NCBI RefSeq assembly: GCF_028462495.1
Contig: NZ_JAQOWX010000002.1
Span: 1-64,000 of the forward strand
Direction of reading: 5' to 3'
Source: Roseateles_E sp005503085
GTDB taxonomy: Bacteria > Pseudomonadota > Gammaproteobacteria > Burkholderiales > Burkholderiaceae_C
DNA: 64,000 bases
Shown here piece after piece: positions 34,466 to 41,693 of the stretch. The position numbers were made by a program, and so were the translations under genes. Position 1 is the first letter of the stretch. Every line of letters starts with the position of its first letter. Under the pieces are notes generated by a model. The model was not told where the DNA came from. It made no database searches and saw only the letters and a list, made by a program, of their open reading frames with translations.

Positions 34466-35113
34466 CTACTTCGTCGGTGCCGGCTTCGGGGTGATGCGGG
34501 CCAGCTCTTCTTCGCTGATCAGCTCGACCGCGCGCACCACCTTCTGCACGCCGCTGACGCCACGCGCGATCTCGGCGGCGCGGGTGGCTTCGCGCTCGGT
34601 GACGCGGCCCATGATGTAGACGGTGCCGCGCTCGACCACGACGTAGAAGGCGTTGGAGATCAGGTCGCGGGCATCGACCAGGCTGGCCTTGACCTTGCTC
34701 GCGATCAGCACATCGTTGGAGCGGCTGGTCAGCGAGCTCTTGCCGGCGACGCCGATCTCATTGAGCACCCGGCTGACGTTCTCGACCTGGGCCACCAGGC
34801 GCTCGGCCGCCTCGCGGTCGGCCTCGGTCGGCGCCTCGCCGGTCAGCAGCGCGATGCGGTTGTAGCTGTTGACATTGATGTGCGCGCGCTCGCCGAACTG
34901 CTCGCGCAGCCGGGCGCCGGCCTTCAGCTCGATGCCCTGGTCTTCGATCTGCGTGCCCGAGGTGCGGCGGTCGGTGCTCATCATCACGCCGCCCACCATC
35001 GCGCCGCCCAGTATCAGCGGCGCGCAGGCGCTGCTCAGCAGGGCCGCGCCCAGGGTGCTGAGCAGGACGGCGCGGCGCGCCAGCGATAGAGATTTCGGCA
35101 AGAACGGCATCAT
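34466..35113 (-). CDS. dolP: BON-domain outer-membrane lipoprotein (DolP/YraP)
   Basis: 215 residues. The lipobox SSAC lies near residue 29. Two BON domains follow (about 60-125 and 130-200), with INVNSYNRIALLTGEAPTEADR and VYIMGRVTEREATRAAEI. DolP supports outer-membrane integrity and BAM function. It is the last gene of the yraN-diaA-dolP group, an arrangement also known in E. coli. The start is the first ATG of the ATGATG pair at 35113/35110. Confidence 0.92.
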   Translation of the reverse strand: MMPFLPKSLSLARRAVLLSTLGAALLSSACAPLILGGAMVGGVMMSTDRRTSGTQIEDQGIELKAGARLREQFGERAHINVNSYNRIALLTGEAPTEADREAAERLVAQVENVSRVLNEIGVAGKSSLTSRSNDVLIASKVKASLVDARDLISNAFYVVVERGTVYIMGRVTEREATRAAEIARGVSGVQKVVRAVELISEEELARITPKPAPTK

Positions 35114-35144
35114 GGCTTTCCAGTGGCTAGGGTTCGGGCGCGGC

Positions 35145-35717
35145 TCACTCGCCGGCACCCAGCAATTGCAGGTCCACCGCATCGCACAGGCAATGCGACA
35201 GCAGACGGTGCGCCTCGGCGACGCGCGCGGCGCGGCTGTGCGGCACGCGGATCTGCACATCGGTGTCGAGCAGGGCGCCGCGCAGGTCTTCGTCCAGATT
35301 GCTGGTCAGCGCGATCACGCTCATCTCCTGCGCATGGGCGGCGTCCAGCAAGGCGCCATGGGTGGCGCGGGTGGCGCTCTGCGCCTCGAACATCAGCAGC
35401 AGGTCACCGGGATGGCCCAGGGCCTGGATCTGGCGGGTCAGTGCGGCCGTGGCATCGACCTGGCGACTCAATGCGTCCAGGCTCCAGGCCGCGAGGCCGG
35501 GGCGCTCCTGCTCGAAGCGGCCGACCAGCAGCGCGGCCATATAGCGGGCGTCCAGATCCGAGAGCCCGAGCCCGCAGCACAGCACCCGGCCGCCGGCGGT
35601 GATGCCGTCCACCAGCATCTGCGCTGCGGCGGCCAGCGGCCGCGACAGGCTCTCGGCCACCTGGTACTGCAGGTCGGCGCTCTCGAAGAATTGTTGTTGG
35701 ATCCGTTGTTCAAGCAT
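35145..35717 (-). CDS. diaA: SIS-domain protein DiaA-like
   Basis: 190 residues. It begins MLEQRIQQQFFESADLQYQV and ends CLCDAVDLQLLGAGE, as DiaA does; DiaA stimulates DnaA assembly at oriC. The usual sugar-phosphate motifs are altered: GNGxSAxxAQHFAA is GLGLSDLDARYMAA, and the STxGNS-type loop is EAQSAT. That argues against phosphoheptose isomerase activity. Its position between yraN and dolP agrees with DiaA. Confidence 0.85.
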   Translation of the reverse strand: MLEQRIQQQFFESADLQYQVAESLSRPLAAAAQMLVDGITAGGRVLCCGLGLSDLDARYMAALLVGRFEQERPGLAAWSLDALSRQVDATAALTRQIQALGHPGDLLLMFEAQSATRATHGALLDAAHAQEMSVIALTSNLDEDLRGALLDTDVQIRVPHSRAARVAEAHRLLSHCLCDAVDLQLLGAGE

Positions 35718-35746
35718 TGGCGCGGATCATAAGCCAGGGAAAACGC

Positions 35747-36127
35747 CTAGCCCGCATCGAAGGCGGCCTGCAGCCATTCGATGGCCTCGCCGTCCAGCGC
35801 GACCACATCGAAGCGGCAGGGCGGCGGCGAGGCATAGCGCATCAGATAGCGGCGCGCCGCATAGATCAGGCGGCGCTGCTTGGTGGGGGTGACGCTGGCG
35901 GCCGCGCCGCCATGCGAGAAGCCGGCCCGGGCACGCACCTCGACAAAGACCAGGGTGCCGTCGCGATCACGCAGAATCAGGTCCACCTCGCCGGCCCGGG
36001 CGCTGGGTCCGCCGGCGACCCGATAATTGCGTTCCAGCAGCCGCAGGCCCTGCTGCTGCAGATGCTGCAGCGCCCGGTCTTCGGCAGCGTCCCCGCTTTT
36101 CTTGGGAGAGCCCTTTTTGTCGAACAT
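35747..36127 (-). CDS. yraN: UPF0102 endonuclease-like protein YraN
   Basis: 126 residues with a restriction-endonuclease-like fold: GDAAEDRALQHLQQQGLRLLERNYR, then GEVDLILRDRDGTLVFVEVRAR with the E-x(n)-D-ExK-like pattern, where the motif reads VEVRAR. Its function in cells is poorly known. Start at 36127 is MFDKKGSPKKSG; the 5' end overlaps the start of rsmI on the other strand by 11 bases. Confidence 0.9.
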   Translation of the reverse strand: MFDKKGSPKKSGDAAEDRALQHLQQQGLRLLERNYRVAGGPSARAGEVDLILRDRDGTLVFVEVRARAGFSHGGAAASVTPTKQRRLIYAARRYLMRYASPPPCRFDVVALDGEAIEWLQAAFDAG

Positions 36128-37037
36128 CGATGCCTCCCTGCTGCTGCAGGCGGCCGCTGCGGCGGCCGGTGGCCAGCAGTATCCCGCAGCCACGCTCTAT
36201 GTGGTGGCCACGCCGATCGGCAATCTGGCTGACCTGAGCTTCCGCGCCGCCCATGTGCTGAGCCTGGTCGACGCCGTGGCCTGCGAGGACACGCGGGTCA
36301 GCGCCGGCCTCTTGCGCCATCTGGGCCTGCACAAGCCGCTGATCGCGCTGCACCAGCACAACGAGCATCAGGGCAGCGCGGCGCTGATCGGCCGGCTGCA
36401 GGCCGGCGAACGCATCGCCTATATCTCCGACGCCGGCACGCCGGCCATTTCCGACCCCGGCGCGGTGCTGGTCGCGGCCGTGGCCGCTGCGGGGCTGCGC
36501 GTCTTTCCGGTGCCCGGTGCCAGCAGCACCGTGACGGCGCTGAGCGTGGCCGGTGATGCGGCGGCGCAGGGCTTCGAGTTCGCCGGCTTCCTGCCGACCA
36601 AGGCGATGGAGCGCCGCACGGCGCTGCAGGCGCTGACCGGCAGCCCGCGCAGCCAGGTGCTGTTCGAGGCGCCGCACCGCATCAAGGCGCTGATCGAGCT
36701 GTTGGCCGAACTCTGCCCCGAGCAGCGGGTCACCGTCTGCCGCGAGCTGACCAAGCAGTTCGAGACCGTGCACACCGACGCCGCCGCCGCGCTGCCGGCC
36801 TGGCTGGCGGCCGACGCGCAGCGCGAGCGCGGCGAGTTCGTGCTGGTGCTGCATGCGCTGCCGGCAAAGGCCGCGGCCGAGGGCGATATCCCTGCGGAAG
36901 CCCTGCGTGCGCTGAGCCTGCTGCTGGCCGAGCTGCCGCTGAAGCAGGCGGTGGCGCTGGCCTCGGACCTGAGCGGCGCCTCGCGCAACCGGCTCTATGA
37001 GGCGGCGCTGGCGATCAAGAAGGCCCGCGAGGACTGA
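36117..37037 (+). CDS. rsmI: 16S rRNA (cytidine1402-2'-O)-methyltransferase RsmI
   Basis: 306 residues. The tetrapyrrole-methylase fold is clear: LYVVATPIGNLADLSFRA, CEDTR, ISDAGTPAISDPG and VPGASS. It methylates the 2'-O of C1402 in the decoding centre of 16S rRNA. No ATG fits: the best start is TTG at 36117, with GGGAGAG upstream. The opposite-strand yraN start overlaps it. Divergence from the yraN group is conserved in many proteobacteria. Confidence 0.93.
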   Translation: MSNIDASLLLQAAAAAAGGQQYPAATLYVVATPIGNLADLSFRAAHVLSLVDAVACEDTRVSAGLLRHLGLHKPLIALHQHNEHQGSAALIGRLQAGERIAYISDAGTPAISDPGAVLVAAVAAAGLRVFPVPGASSTVTALSVAGDAAAQGFEFAGFLPTKAMERRTALQALTGSPRSQVLFEAPHRIKALIELLAELCPEQRVTVCRELTKQFETVHTDAAAALPAWLAADAQRERGEFVLVLHALPAKAAAEGDIPAEALRALSLLLAELPLKQAVALASDLSGASRNRLYEAALAIKKARED

Positions 37038-37040
37038 GTG

Positions 37041-38426
37041 ATGACGCCGGTTCGCCAGATGCCTCAGGCGCTTCGCGGTGCGCTGCTGTCGCTGCGCGTG
37101 CTGCTGCTGTCGGCCGGGCCCTTCGCCCTCCTCGCCGTGGCCCTGCTGGTGCTGGCCTATTGGTGGTTGAATCCCAACCCGCCCAAGCGCGTCACCTTGG
37201 CCACCGGCCCGGCACAGAGCGCTTACGAGGAGTTTGGCAAGCGCTACGCCAAGGCGCTGGCGGCCGACGGCATCACGGTCGTGCTGCTGCCCAGCGAGGG
37301 CTCGGCGGCCAATCTGCAGCTGCTGCGCGAGGGCCGGGCCGATCTGGGCTTTGTGCAGGGCGGCACGGCCGAGCCGGGCGTGATACAGCAGGAGGGCCAG
37401 GAACTGCTCTCGCTGGGCAGCCTGTTCGTCGAGCCGGTCTGGTTGTTCTACCGCGCCGACACCGCCCGCAAGGTGGCGGCCGGCGCGGGCGGCGGCAAGG
37501 CGGCGAAGGCCGCCATCGCCAGCGAGGCGCGGCTCAGCAGCCTGGCGCAGCTGCAGGGCCTGCGCGTCAATGTGGGCACCGAGGGCAGTGGTGTGCCCAG
37601 TCTGGTGAACAAGCTGCTGGCCTTGAACAAGGTCGAGCCGTCCACGGTGCGGCTCTCGCGGCTGGCGCAGACCCCGGCCACCGTGGCCTTTCTCAACGGC
37701 GAGCTCGATGCGCTGGTGTTCGCCTCGGCGCCCGAGTCGCTGATGGTGCAGATGCTGCTGCAGACGCCCGGCGTGCGGTTGATGGATTTCGCGCAGAGCG
37801 AGGCCTATGCGCGCCGCTTTCCCTTTCTGACGCCCGAGACCCTGCCGCGCGGCGTGGTCGATCTGGCCGCCGACATCCCGTCCGACGATGTGCGTCTGGT
37901 GGCCTCGACCACCTCGCTGCTGGCGCGCGAGGGCACGCACCCGGCGCTGCTGCAGCTGTTCGCGCAGAACGCCCAGACCATCCACGGCGGGGCCGGCTGG
38001 TTCAACCGGGCGCGCGAGTATCCGAACACCCGCCACAGCGAGCTGCCGATCGCCAAGGAGGGCGAGCGCGCGATCAACGAGCCGGCGCCGCTGCTGCAGC
38101 GCTATCTGCCGTTCTGGATCGCCAATCTGGTCGAGCGCATGTGGCTGGTGATGGGTGTCCTGATCGCGCTGTTGCTGCCGCTGTCGCGCGTGGTGCCGCC
38201 GTTGTATGCCTTCCGCATCCGTTCGCGGGTGTTCCGCTGGTATGGCGAGCTGCGCGAGATCGAGGCGCGGGCGGAGGCCGACCCGGCCGCCGCGCCCACG
38301 CTGCTGCAGGAGCTCGACAGCCTGGAGGAGAAGGTCGGCAAGATCGTCGTGCCGCTGTCCTACACCGACGAGCTCTACGCGCTGCGCAACCATATCCATC
38401 TGGTGCGCAAGGGTCTGCGCCGCTGA
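37041..38426 (+). CDS. TAXI-family solute-binding protein with membrane anchors
   Basis: 461 residues. An N-terminal span (about 15-45, ALLAVALLVLAYWWL) is followed by a TAXI solute-binding domain (LATGPAQSAYEEFGKRYAKAL, LREGRADLGFVQGG). A C-terminal span (MWLVMGVLIALLLPLSRVVP) and a cytoplasmic helical tail follow. TAXI proteins normally serve TRAP transporters, but no TRAP membrane genes are here, and the protein is anchored at both ends. The start ATG is 3 bases after the rsmI stop. Confidence 0.85.
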   Translation: MTPVRQMPQALRGALLSLRVLLLSAGPFALLAVALLVLAYWWLNPNPPKRVTLATGPAQSAYEEFGKRYAKALAADGITVVLLPSEGSAANLQLLREGRADLGFVQGGTAEPGVIQQEGQELLSLGSLFVEPVWLFYRADTARKVAAGAGGGKAAKAAIASEARLSSLAQLQGLRVNVGTEGSGVPSLVNKLLALNKVEPSTVRLSRLAQTPATVAFLNGELDALVFASAPESLMVQMLLQTPGVRLMDFAQSEAYARRFPFLTPETLPRGVVDLAADIPSDDVRLVASTTSLLAREGTHPALLQLFAQNAQTIHGGAGWFNRAREYPNTRHSELPIAKEGERAINEPAPLLQRYLPFWIANLVERMWLVMGVLIALLLPLSRVVPPLYAFRIRSRVFRWYGELREIEARAEADPAAAPTLLQELDSLEEKVGKIVVPLSYTDELYALRNHIHLVRKGLRR

Positions 38427-38466
38427 GGGCGGTGGCGCTCGGCCGCTCGCTCCTACAATGCCGCTC

Positions 38467-39930
38467 ATGATCTCCCGCGAACCCACTCTTGCCCGCCTGG
38501 TGGCGGCCCGCAGCCAGTTGCTGGAGCCCTACGGCCTCAGCGAGCTGGATCTGGCCAAGGCCTTGCGTCTGATCACCGAGCATCGCGTCGATGACGCCGA
38601 TCTCTATTTCCAGACCACCCGCGCCGAGGGCTGGAGCCTGGAGGAGGGCATCGTCAAGAGCGGCTCCTTCAGCATCGATCAGGGCGTGGGCGTGCGGGCG
38701 GTGGCCGGCGAGAAGACGGCGTTTGCCTACTCCGACGATATTTCCGAAGCGGCGCTGATGGACGCGGCCCGCACGGTGCGCACGATTGCTGCGGCCGGGC
38801 AGAGCAAGAAGGTCAAGGTGCCGTCCTCGCCGCTGGTGTCGGGCAGCCGCTCGCTGTACGGCGATGCCGACCCGATCGCCAGCCTGGACAGCACCGAAAA
38901 GGTGGCCTTGCTGGAGCGCGCCGAGAAGATGGCGCGCGCCAAGGATCCGCGCGTGGCCCAGGTGATGGCCGGCCTGGCGGCCGAGCATGAGGTGGTGCTG
39001 ATCGCGCGGGCCGATGGCACGCTGGCGGCCGATGTGCGGCCGCTGGTGCGGCTGTCCATCACGGTGATCGCCGAGAGCAATGGCCGGCGCGAGGTCGGCT
39101 CGGGCGGTGGCGGCGGTCGTTTCGGCCTGGCCTATTTCAGTGACGCGATGATCGCCAGCTATGTGGATCAGGCCGTCACGGCGGCGCTGACCAATCTGGA
39201 GTCGCGCCCGGCACCGGCCGGCGAGATGACCGTGGTGCTGGGCTCGGGCTGGCCCGGCGTGCTCCTGCACGAGGCCGTCGGCCATGGCTTGGAGGGCGAC
39301 TTCAACCGCAAGGGCTCCAGCGTTTTTGCCGGCCGCATCGGCCAGCGCGTCGCCGCCAAGGGCGTGACGGTGCTGGACGACGGCACCATCCCGGATCGTC
39401 GCGGCTCGCTGAATGTCGACGACGAGGGCTGTGCCTCGCAGCGCAATGTGCTGATCGAGGATGGCATCCTGAAGGGCTATATCCAGGACGCGATGAATGC
39501 CCGCCTGATGAAGGTCGCACCGACCGGCAACGGCCGGCGCGAGAGCTATGCCCATGTGCCGATGCCGCGCATGACCAACACCTATATGCTGGGCGGCGAC
39601 AAGGACCCGCAGGAGATCATCGCCAGCATCAAGAAGGGCTTGTACGCGACCAACTTCGGTGGTGGCCAGGTGGATATCACATCCGGCAAGTTTGTCTTCT
39701 CGGCTAGCGAAGCCTTCTGGGTCGAGAACGGCAAGATCCAGTACCCGGTCAAGGGCGCGACCATCATCGGCAACGGCCCCGATGCCCTGACCCGCGTGAC
39801 GATGATAGGCAATGACATGAAGCTGGACACCGGCGTCGGCGTCTGCGGCAAGGAAGGCCAGAGCGTGCCGGTGGGCGTGGGCCAGCCGACGCTGCGCATC
39901 GACGGGCTGACCGTCGGCGGCACGGCCTAA
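38467..39930 (+). CDS. tldD: Metalloprotease TldD
   Basis: 487 residues (490 if the ATG at 38458 is used). The zinc motif is HEAVGHGLEGD near 260, with NSGGG-like and DDGTIPDRRGS segments and the C-terminal TSGKFVFSASEAF strand. TldD works with TldE in maturing some peptides and degrading CcdA in E. coli. No tldE was seen in the window. The ATG at 38458 is preceded by TACAAT and lacks a clear ribosome site, so the downstream ATG is preferred. Confidence 0.93.
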   Translation: MISREPTLARLVAARSQLLEPYGLSELDLAKALRLITEHRVDDADLYFQTTRAEGWSLEEGIVKSGSFSIDQGVGVRAVAGEKTAFAYSDDISEAALMDAARTVRTIAAAGQSKKVKVPSSPLVSGSRSLYGDADPIASLDSTEKVALLERAEKMARAKDPRVAQVMAGLAAEHEVVLIARADGTLAADVRPLVRLSITVIAESNGRREVGSGGGGGRFGLAYFSDAMIASYVDQAVTAALTNLESRPAPAGEMTVVLGSGWPGVLLHEAVGHGLEGDFNRKGSSVFAGRIGQRVAAKGVTVLDDGTIPDRRGSLNVDDEGCASQRNVLIEDGILKGYIQDAMNARLMKVAPTGNGRRESYAHVPMPRMTNTYMLGGDKDPQEIIASIKKGLYATNFGGGQVDITSGKFVFSASEAFWVENGKIQYPVKGATIIGNGPDALTRVTMIGNDMKLDTGVGVCGKEGQSVPVGVGQPTLRIDGLTVGGTA

Positions 39931-39934
39931 GCCG

Positions 39935-39943
39935 TGCTACATT
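39935..39943 (+). promoter_or_regulatory. Extended -10 promoter candidate for the aroG leader
   Basis: TGCTACATT has the TGn extension and a TACATT hexamer. No -35 with correct spacing was seen. Transcription would start about 39950, only some two bases before the leader ATG, giving an almost leaderless message. Confidence 0.45.
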
Positions 39944-39951
39944 CGGTCCCC

Positions 39952-40029
39952 ATGTATTCGCCGAAGTCCTATTTCTTTGCTTTCTTTTGGTTCTCGCACC
40001 GCACCGGCGGAGGAGAGGCAAGCGCATAA
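39952..40029 (+). CDS. Phe-rich leader peptide of the aroG attenuator
   Basis: An ATG followed by 25 codons and TAA. The peptide reads MYSPKSYFFAFFWFSHRTGG then GEASA and contains five Phe, two Tyr and one Trp, clustered at codons 7-14. No ribosome-binding site precedes the ATG. Downstream are a strong terminator and aroG. The ribosome's position on the Phe codons would decide whether a later stem forms. This is the layout of ribosome-mediated attenuation as known for trp and phe operons. Confidence 0.85.
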   Translation: MYSPKSYFFAFFWFSHRTGGGEASA

Positions 40030-40055
40030 GCAAGTCAGGCGCAGCGAATCTCTAG

Positions 40056-40088
40056 AAACCGCCGGGCTCAGCCCAGGCGGTTTTTTTT
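40056..40088 (+). terminator. Attenuator terminator in the aroG leader
   Basis: AAACCGCC (40056-40063) pairs with GGCGGTTT (40076-40083), and GGGC (40064-40067) with GCCC (40071-40074) around loop TCA. Eight T follow (40081-40088). CCGGCGG inside the leader ORF (40004-40010) can instead pair with CCGCCGG (40059-40065), blocking the terminator. Stalled ribosomes at the Phe codons would leave 40004-40010 free, so Phe shortage would favour read-through into aroG. Confidence 0.88.
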
Positions 40089-40124
40089 CGTCCCACGGAT
40101 CAGCAACGGAAAGAGCCAAGCCCA

Positions 40125-41249
40125 ATGAACGCCAAGACGACCTCCCAGCATCAGGCCGAGCGCTGGTACTCGCCCCAGGACAAGACCAGCGAGACCGATG
40201 ACCAGCGCATCCGCGATGTCACGCCGCTGCCGCCGCCCGAGCATCTGATCCGTTTCTTCCCGATCTCGGGCACGCCGATGGAGCAGCTGATCAGCGGCAC
40301 CCGGGCCAATATCCGCAAGATCATGCAGCGCAAGGACGATCGCCTGCTGGTCATCATCGGCCCCTGCTCTATCCATGACCCGGCCGCTGCGCTCGAGTAC
40401 GCGCGTCGGCTGCTGACGCAGCGCGAGAAGTACGCCGACACGCTGGAGATCGTGATGCGGGTCTACTTCGAGAAGCCGCGCACCACGGTGGGCTGGAAGG
40501 GCCTGATCAACGACCCCTATCTGGACGAGAGCTACCGCATCGACGAGGGCCTGCGCATCGCCCGCCAACTGCTGCTGGAGATCAACCGCCTGGGCATGCC
40601 GGCCGGCAGCGAGTTCCTCGACGTGATCTCGCCGCAGTACATCGGCGACCTGATCTCCTGGGGTGCGATCGGCGCGCGCACCACCGAGAGCCAGGTGCAC
40701 CGCGAGCTGGCCTCGGGCCTGTCCGCGCCCATCGGCTTCAAGAACGGCACCGACGGCAATATCAAGATCGCCACCGATGCGATCCAGGCGGCGGCCCGGC
40801 CGCACCATTTCCTGTCGGTGCACAAGAACGGCCAGGTGGCCATCGTCGAGACCAAGGGCAACAAGGACTGCCATGTGATCCTGCGCGGCGGCAAGACGCC
40901 CAATTACGACGCCGAGCATGTGGCCGCCGCCGCCAAGGACCTGCTGGCCGCCAAGCTGGACGACACCTTGATGATCGATTGCTCGCATGCCAACAGCAGC
41001 AAGCAGCACAAGCGCCAGCTCGATGTGGCGCGCGATATCGCGGCGCAGATGGGTGCGGGCAGCCAGCAGATCTTCGGGGTGATGGTCGAGAGCCATCTGC
41101 ACGACGGCGCCCAGAAGTTCAGCCCCGGCAAGGATGATCCGTCCAAGCTGGAGTACGGCAAGAGCATCACCGATGCCTGCCTGGGCTGGGACGATTCGCT
41201 GGAAGTGCTGGAGGTCTTGAGCGTCGCGGTCAAGGCGAGTCGCAAGTAG
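40125..41249 (+). CDS. aroG: 3-deoxy-7-phosphoheptulonate synthase (class I, Phe-type)
   Basis: 374 residues. DAHP synthase motifs: LLVIIGPCSIHDP, EKPRTTVGWKGL and DCSHANSSK. It joins phosphoenolpyruvate and erythrose 4-phosphate in the first step of aromatic amino acid synthesis. The length and N-terminus match the AroF/G/H group. The preceding attenuator with Phe codons supports a Phe-responsive isozyme; allosteric inhibition by Phe is inferred only. A GGAAAGAG site precedes the ATG. Confidence 0.95.
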   Translation: MNAKTTSQHQAERWYSPQDKTSETDDQRIRDVTPLPPPEHLIRFFPISGTPMEQLISGTRANIRKIMQRKDDRLLVIIGPCSIHDPAAALEYARRLLTQREKYADTLEIVMRVYFEKPRTTVGWKGLINDPYLDESYRIDEGLRIARQLLLEINRLGMPAGSEFLDVISPQYIGDLISWGAIGARTTESQVHRELASGLSAPIGFKNGTDGNIKIATDAIQAAARPHHFLSVHKNGQVAIVETKGNKDCHVILRGGKTPNYDAEHVAAAAKDLLAAKLDDTLMIDCSHANSSKQHKRQLDVARDIAAQMGAGSQQIFGVMVESHLHDGAQKFSPGKDDPSKLEYGKSITDACLGWDDSLEVLEVLSVAVKASRK

Positions 41250-41294
41250 TTCATGCGGCTGAGCGAAAATCGGCTCAGTCACAAGGAGCAAGCG

Positions 41295-41606
41295 ATGCGC
41301 AGCGAAGTCAAGATCGTGTTCGGCCCGGACCAGGAAATCAATCTGGTGGTCGACGCCAGCGAGGTCCTGTCCTTCGAGGCCGCCCGCCTCTGGCTGGATG
41401 AGCAGTTCGTCAAGAACGGCTGCGAGCCGATGCGGGGCGCCGGCAAGGTTTTGATCGCCGACAAGATCCTCGGCGTGGCCGCCGCCGTCGGCCCGGAGGC
41501 CTTCGAGGATGCCGCGTTTGCGCTGGACTATGCCCGCGCGGCCAGTGGCGCGCTGAGCAAGGCGCTGCTGCGGGTCGACATCCCGAAGCTGAGCCTGTCT
41601 TACTGA
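41295..41606 (+). CDS. Conserved-looking hypothetical protein
   Basis: 103 residues, starting MRSEVKIVFGPDQEINLVVD after AAGGAGC. It has no signal peptide or membrane span and mixes strands and helices. No family is recognised. It follows aroG by 45 bases on the same strand and could share its transcript. The sigma-32 promoter of htpG begins 6 bases after its stop. Confidence 0.7.
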   Translation: MRSEVKIVFGPDQEINLVVDASEVLSFEAARLWLDEQFVKNGCEPMRGAGKVLIADKILGVAAAVGPEAFEDAAFALDYARAASGALSKALLRVDIPKLSLSY

Positions 41607-41612
41607 GTCCCT

Positions 41613-41641
41613 CTTGAAAGAGCGCCACGGCGCCCCCAGAT
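41613..41641 (+). promoter_or_regulatory. Sigma-32 heat-shock promoter for htpG
   Basis: CTTGAAA (41613-41619), 14 bases of spacer, then CCCCAGAT (41634-41641). This agrees closely with the sigma-32 consensus CTTGAAA-N11-16-CCCCATNT. The htpG start is about 53 bases downstream. HtpG is a known heat-shock protein. Confidence 0.85.
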
Positions 41642-41663
41642 GTGGGGCGCTGTCGGCGCTCTT
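41618..41663 (+). other. Two-part inverted repeat overlapping the htpG promoter
   Basis: AAGAGCGCC (41618-41626) pairs with GGCGCTCTT (41655-41663), and GCGCCCC (41630-41636) pairs with GGGGCGC (41644-41650). It spans the promoter and lacks a clear T run, so it is more likely a DNA operator or terminator of upstream transcripts than a feature of htpG mRNA, which starts within it. Its role is open. Confidence 0.5.
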
Positions 41664-41693
41664 GCCGTTTTCTCTTACCGATATCGACAAGCC

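Noticed and set aside
35967..38486. An 839-residue minus-strand open frame opposite rsmI and the TAXI gene
   Set aside because: Antisense shadow in high-GC DNA; rich in Gln/Arg with no domain.
39907..39943. CTGACC plus TACATT as a classical -35/-10 pair for aroG
   Set aside because: The spacing is 25 bases, too long for sigma-70. Only the extended -10 is kept.
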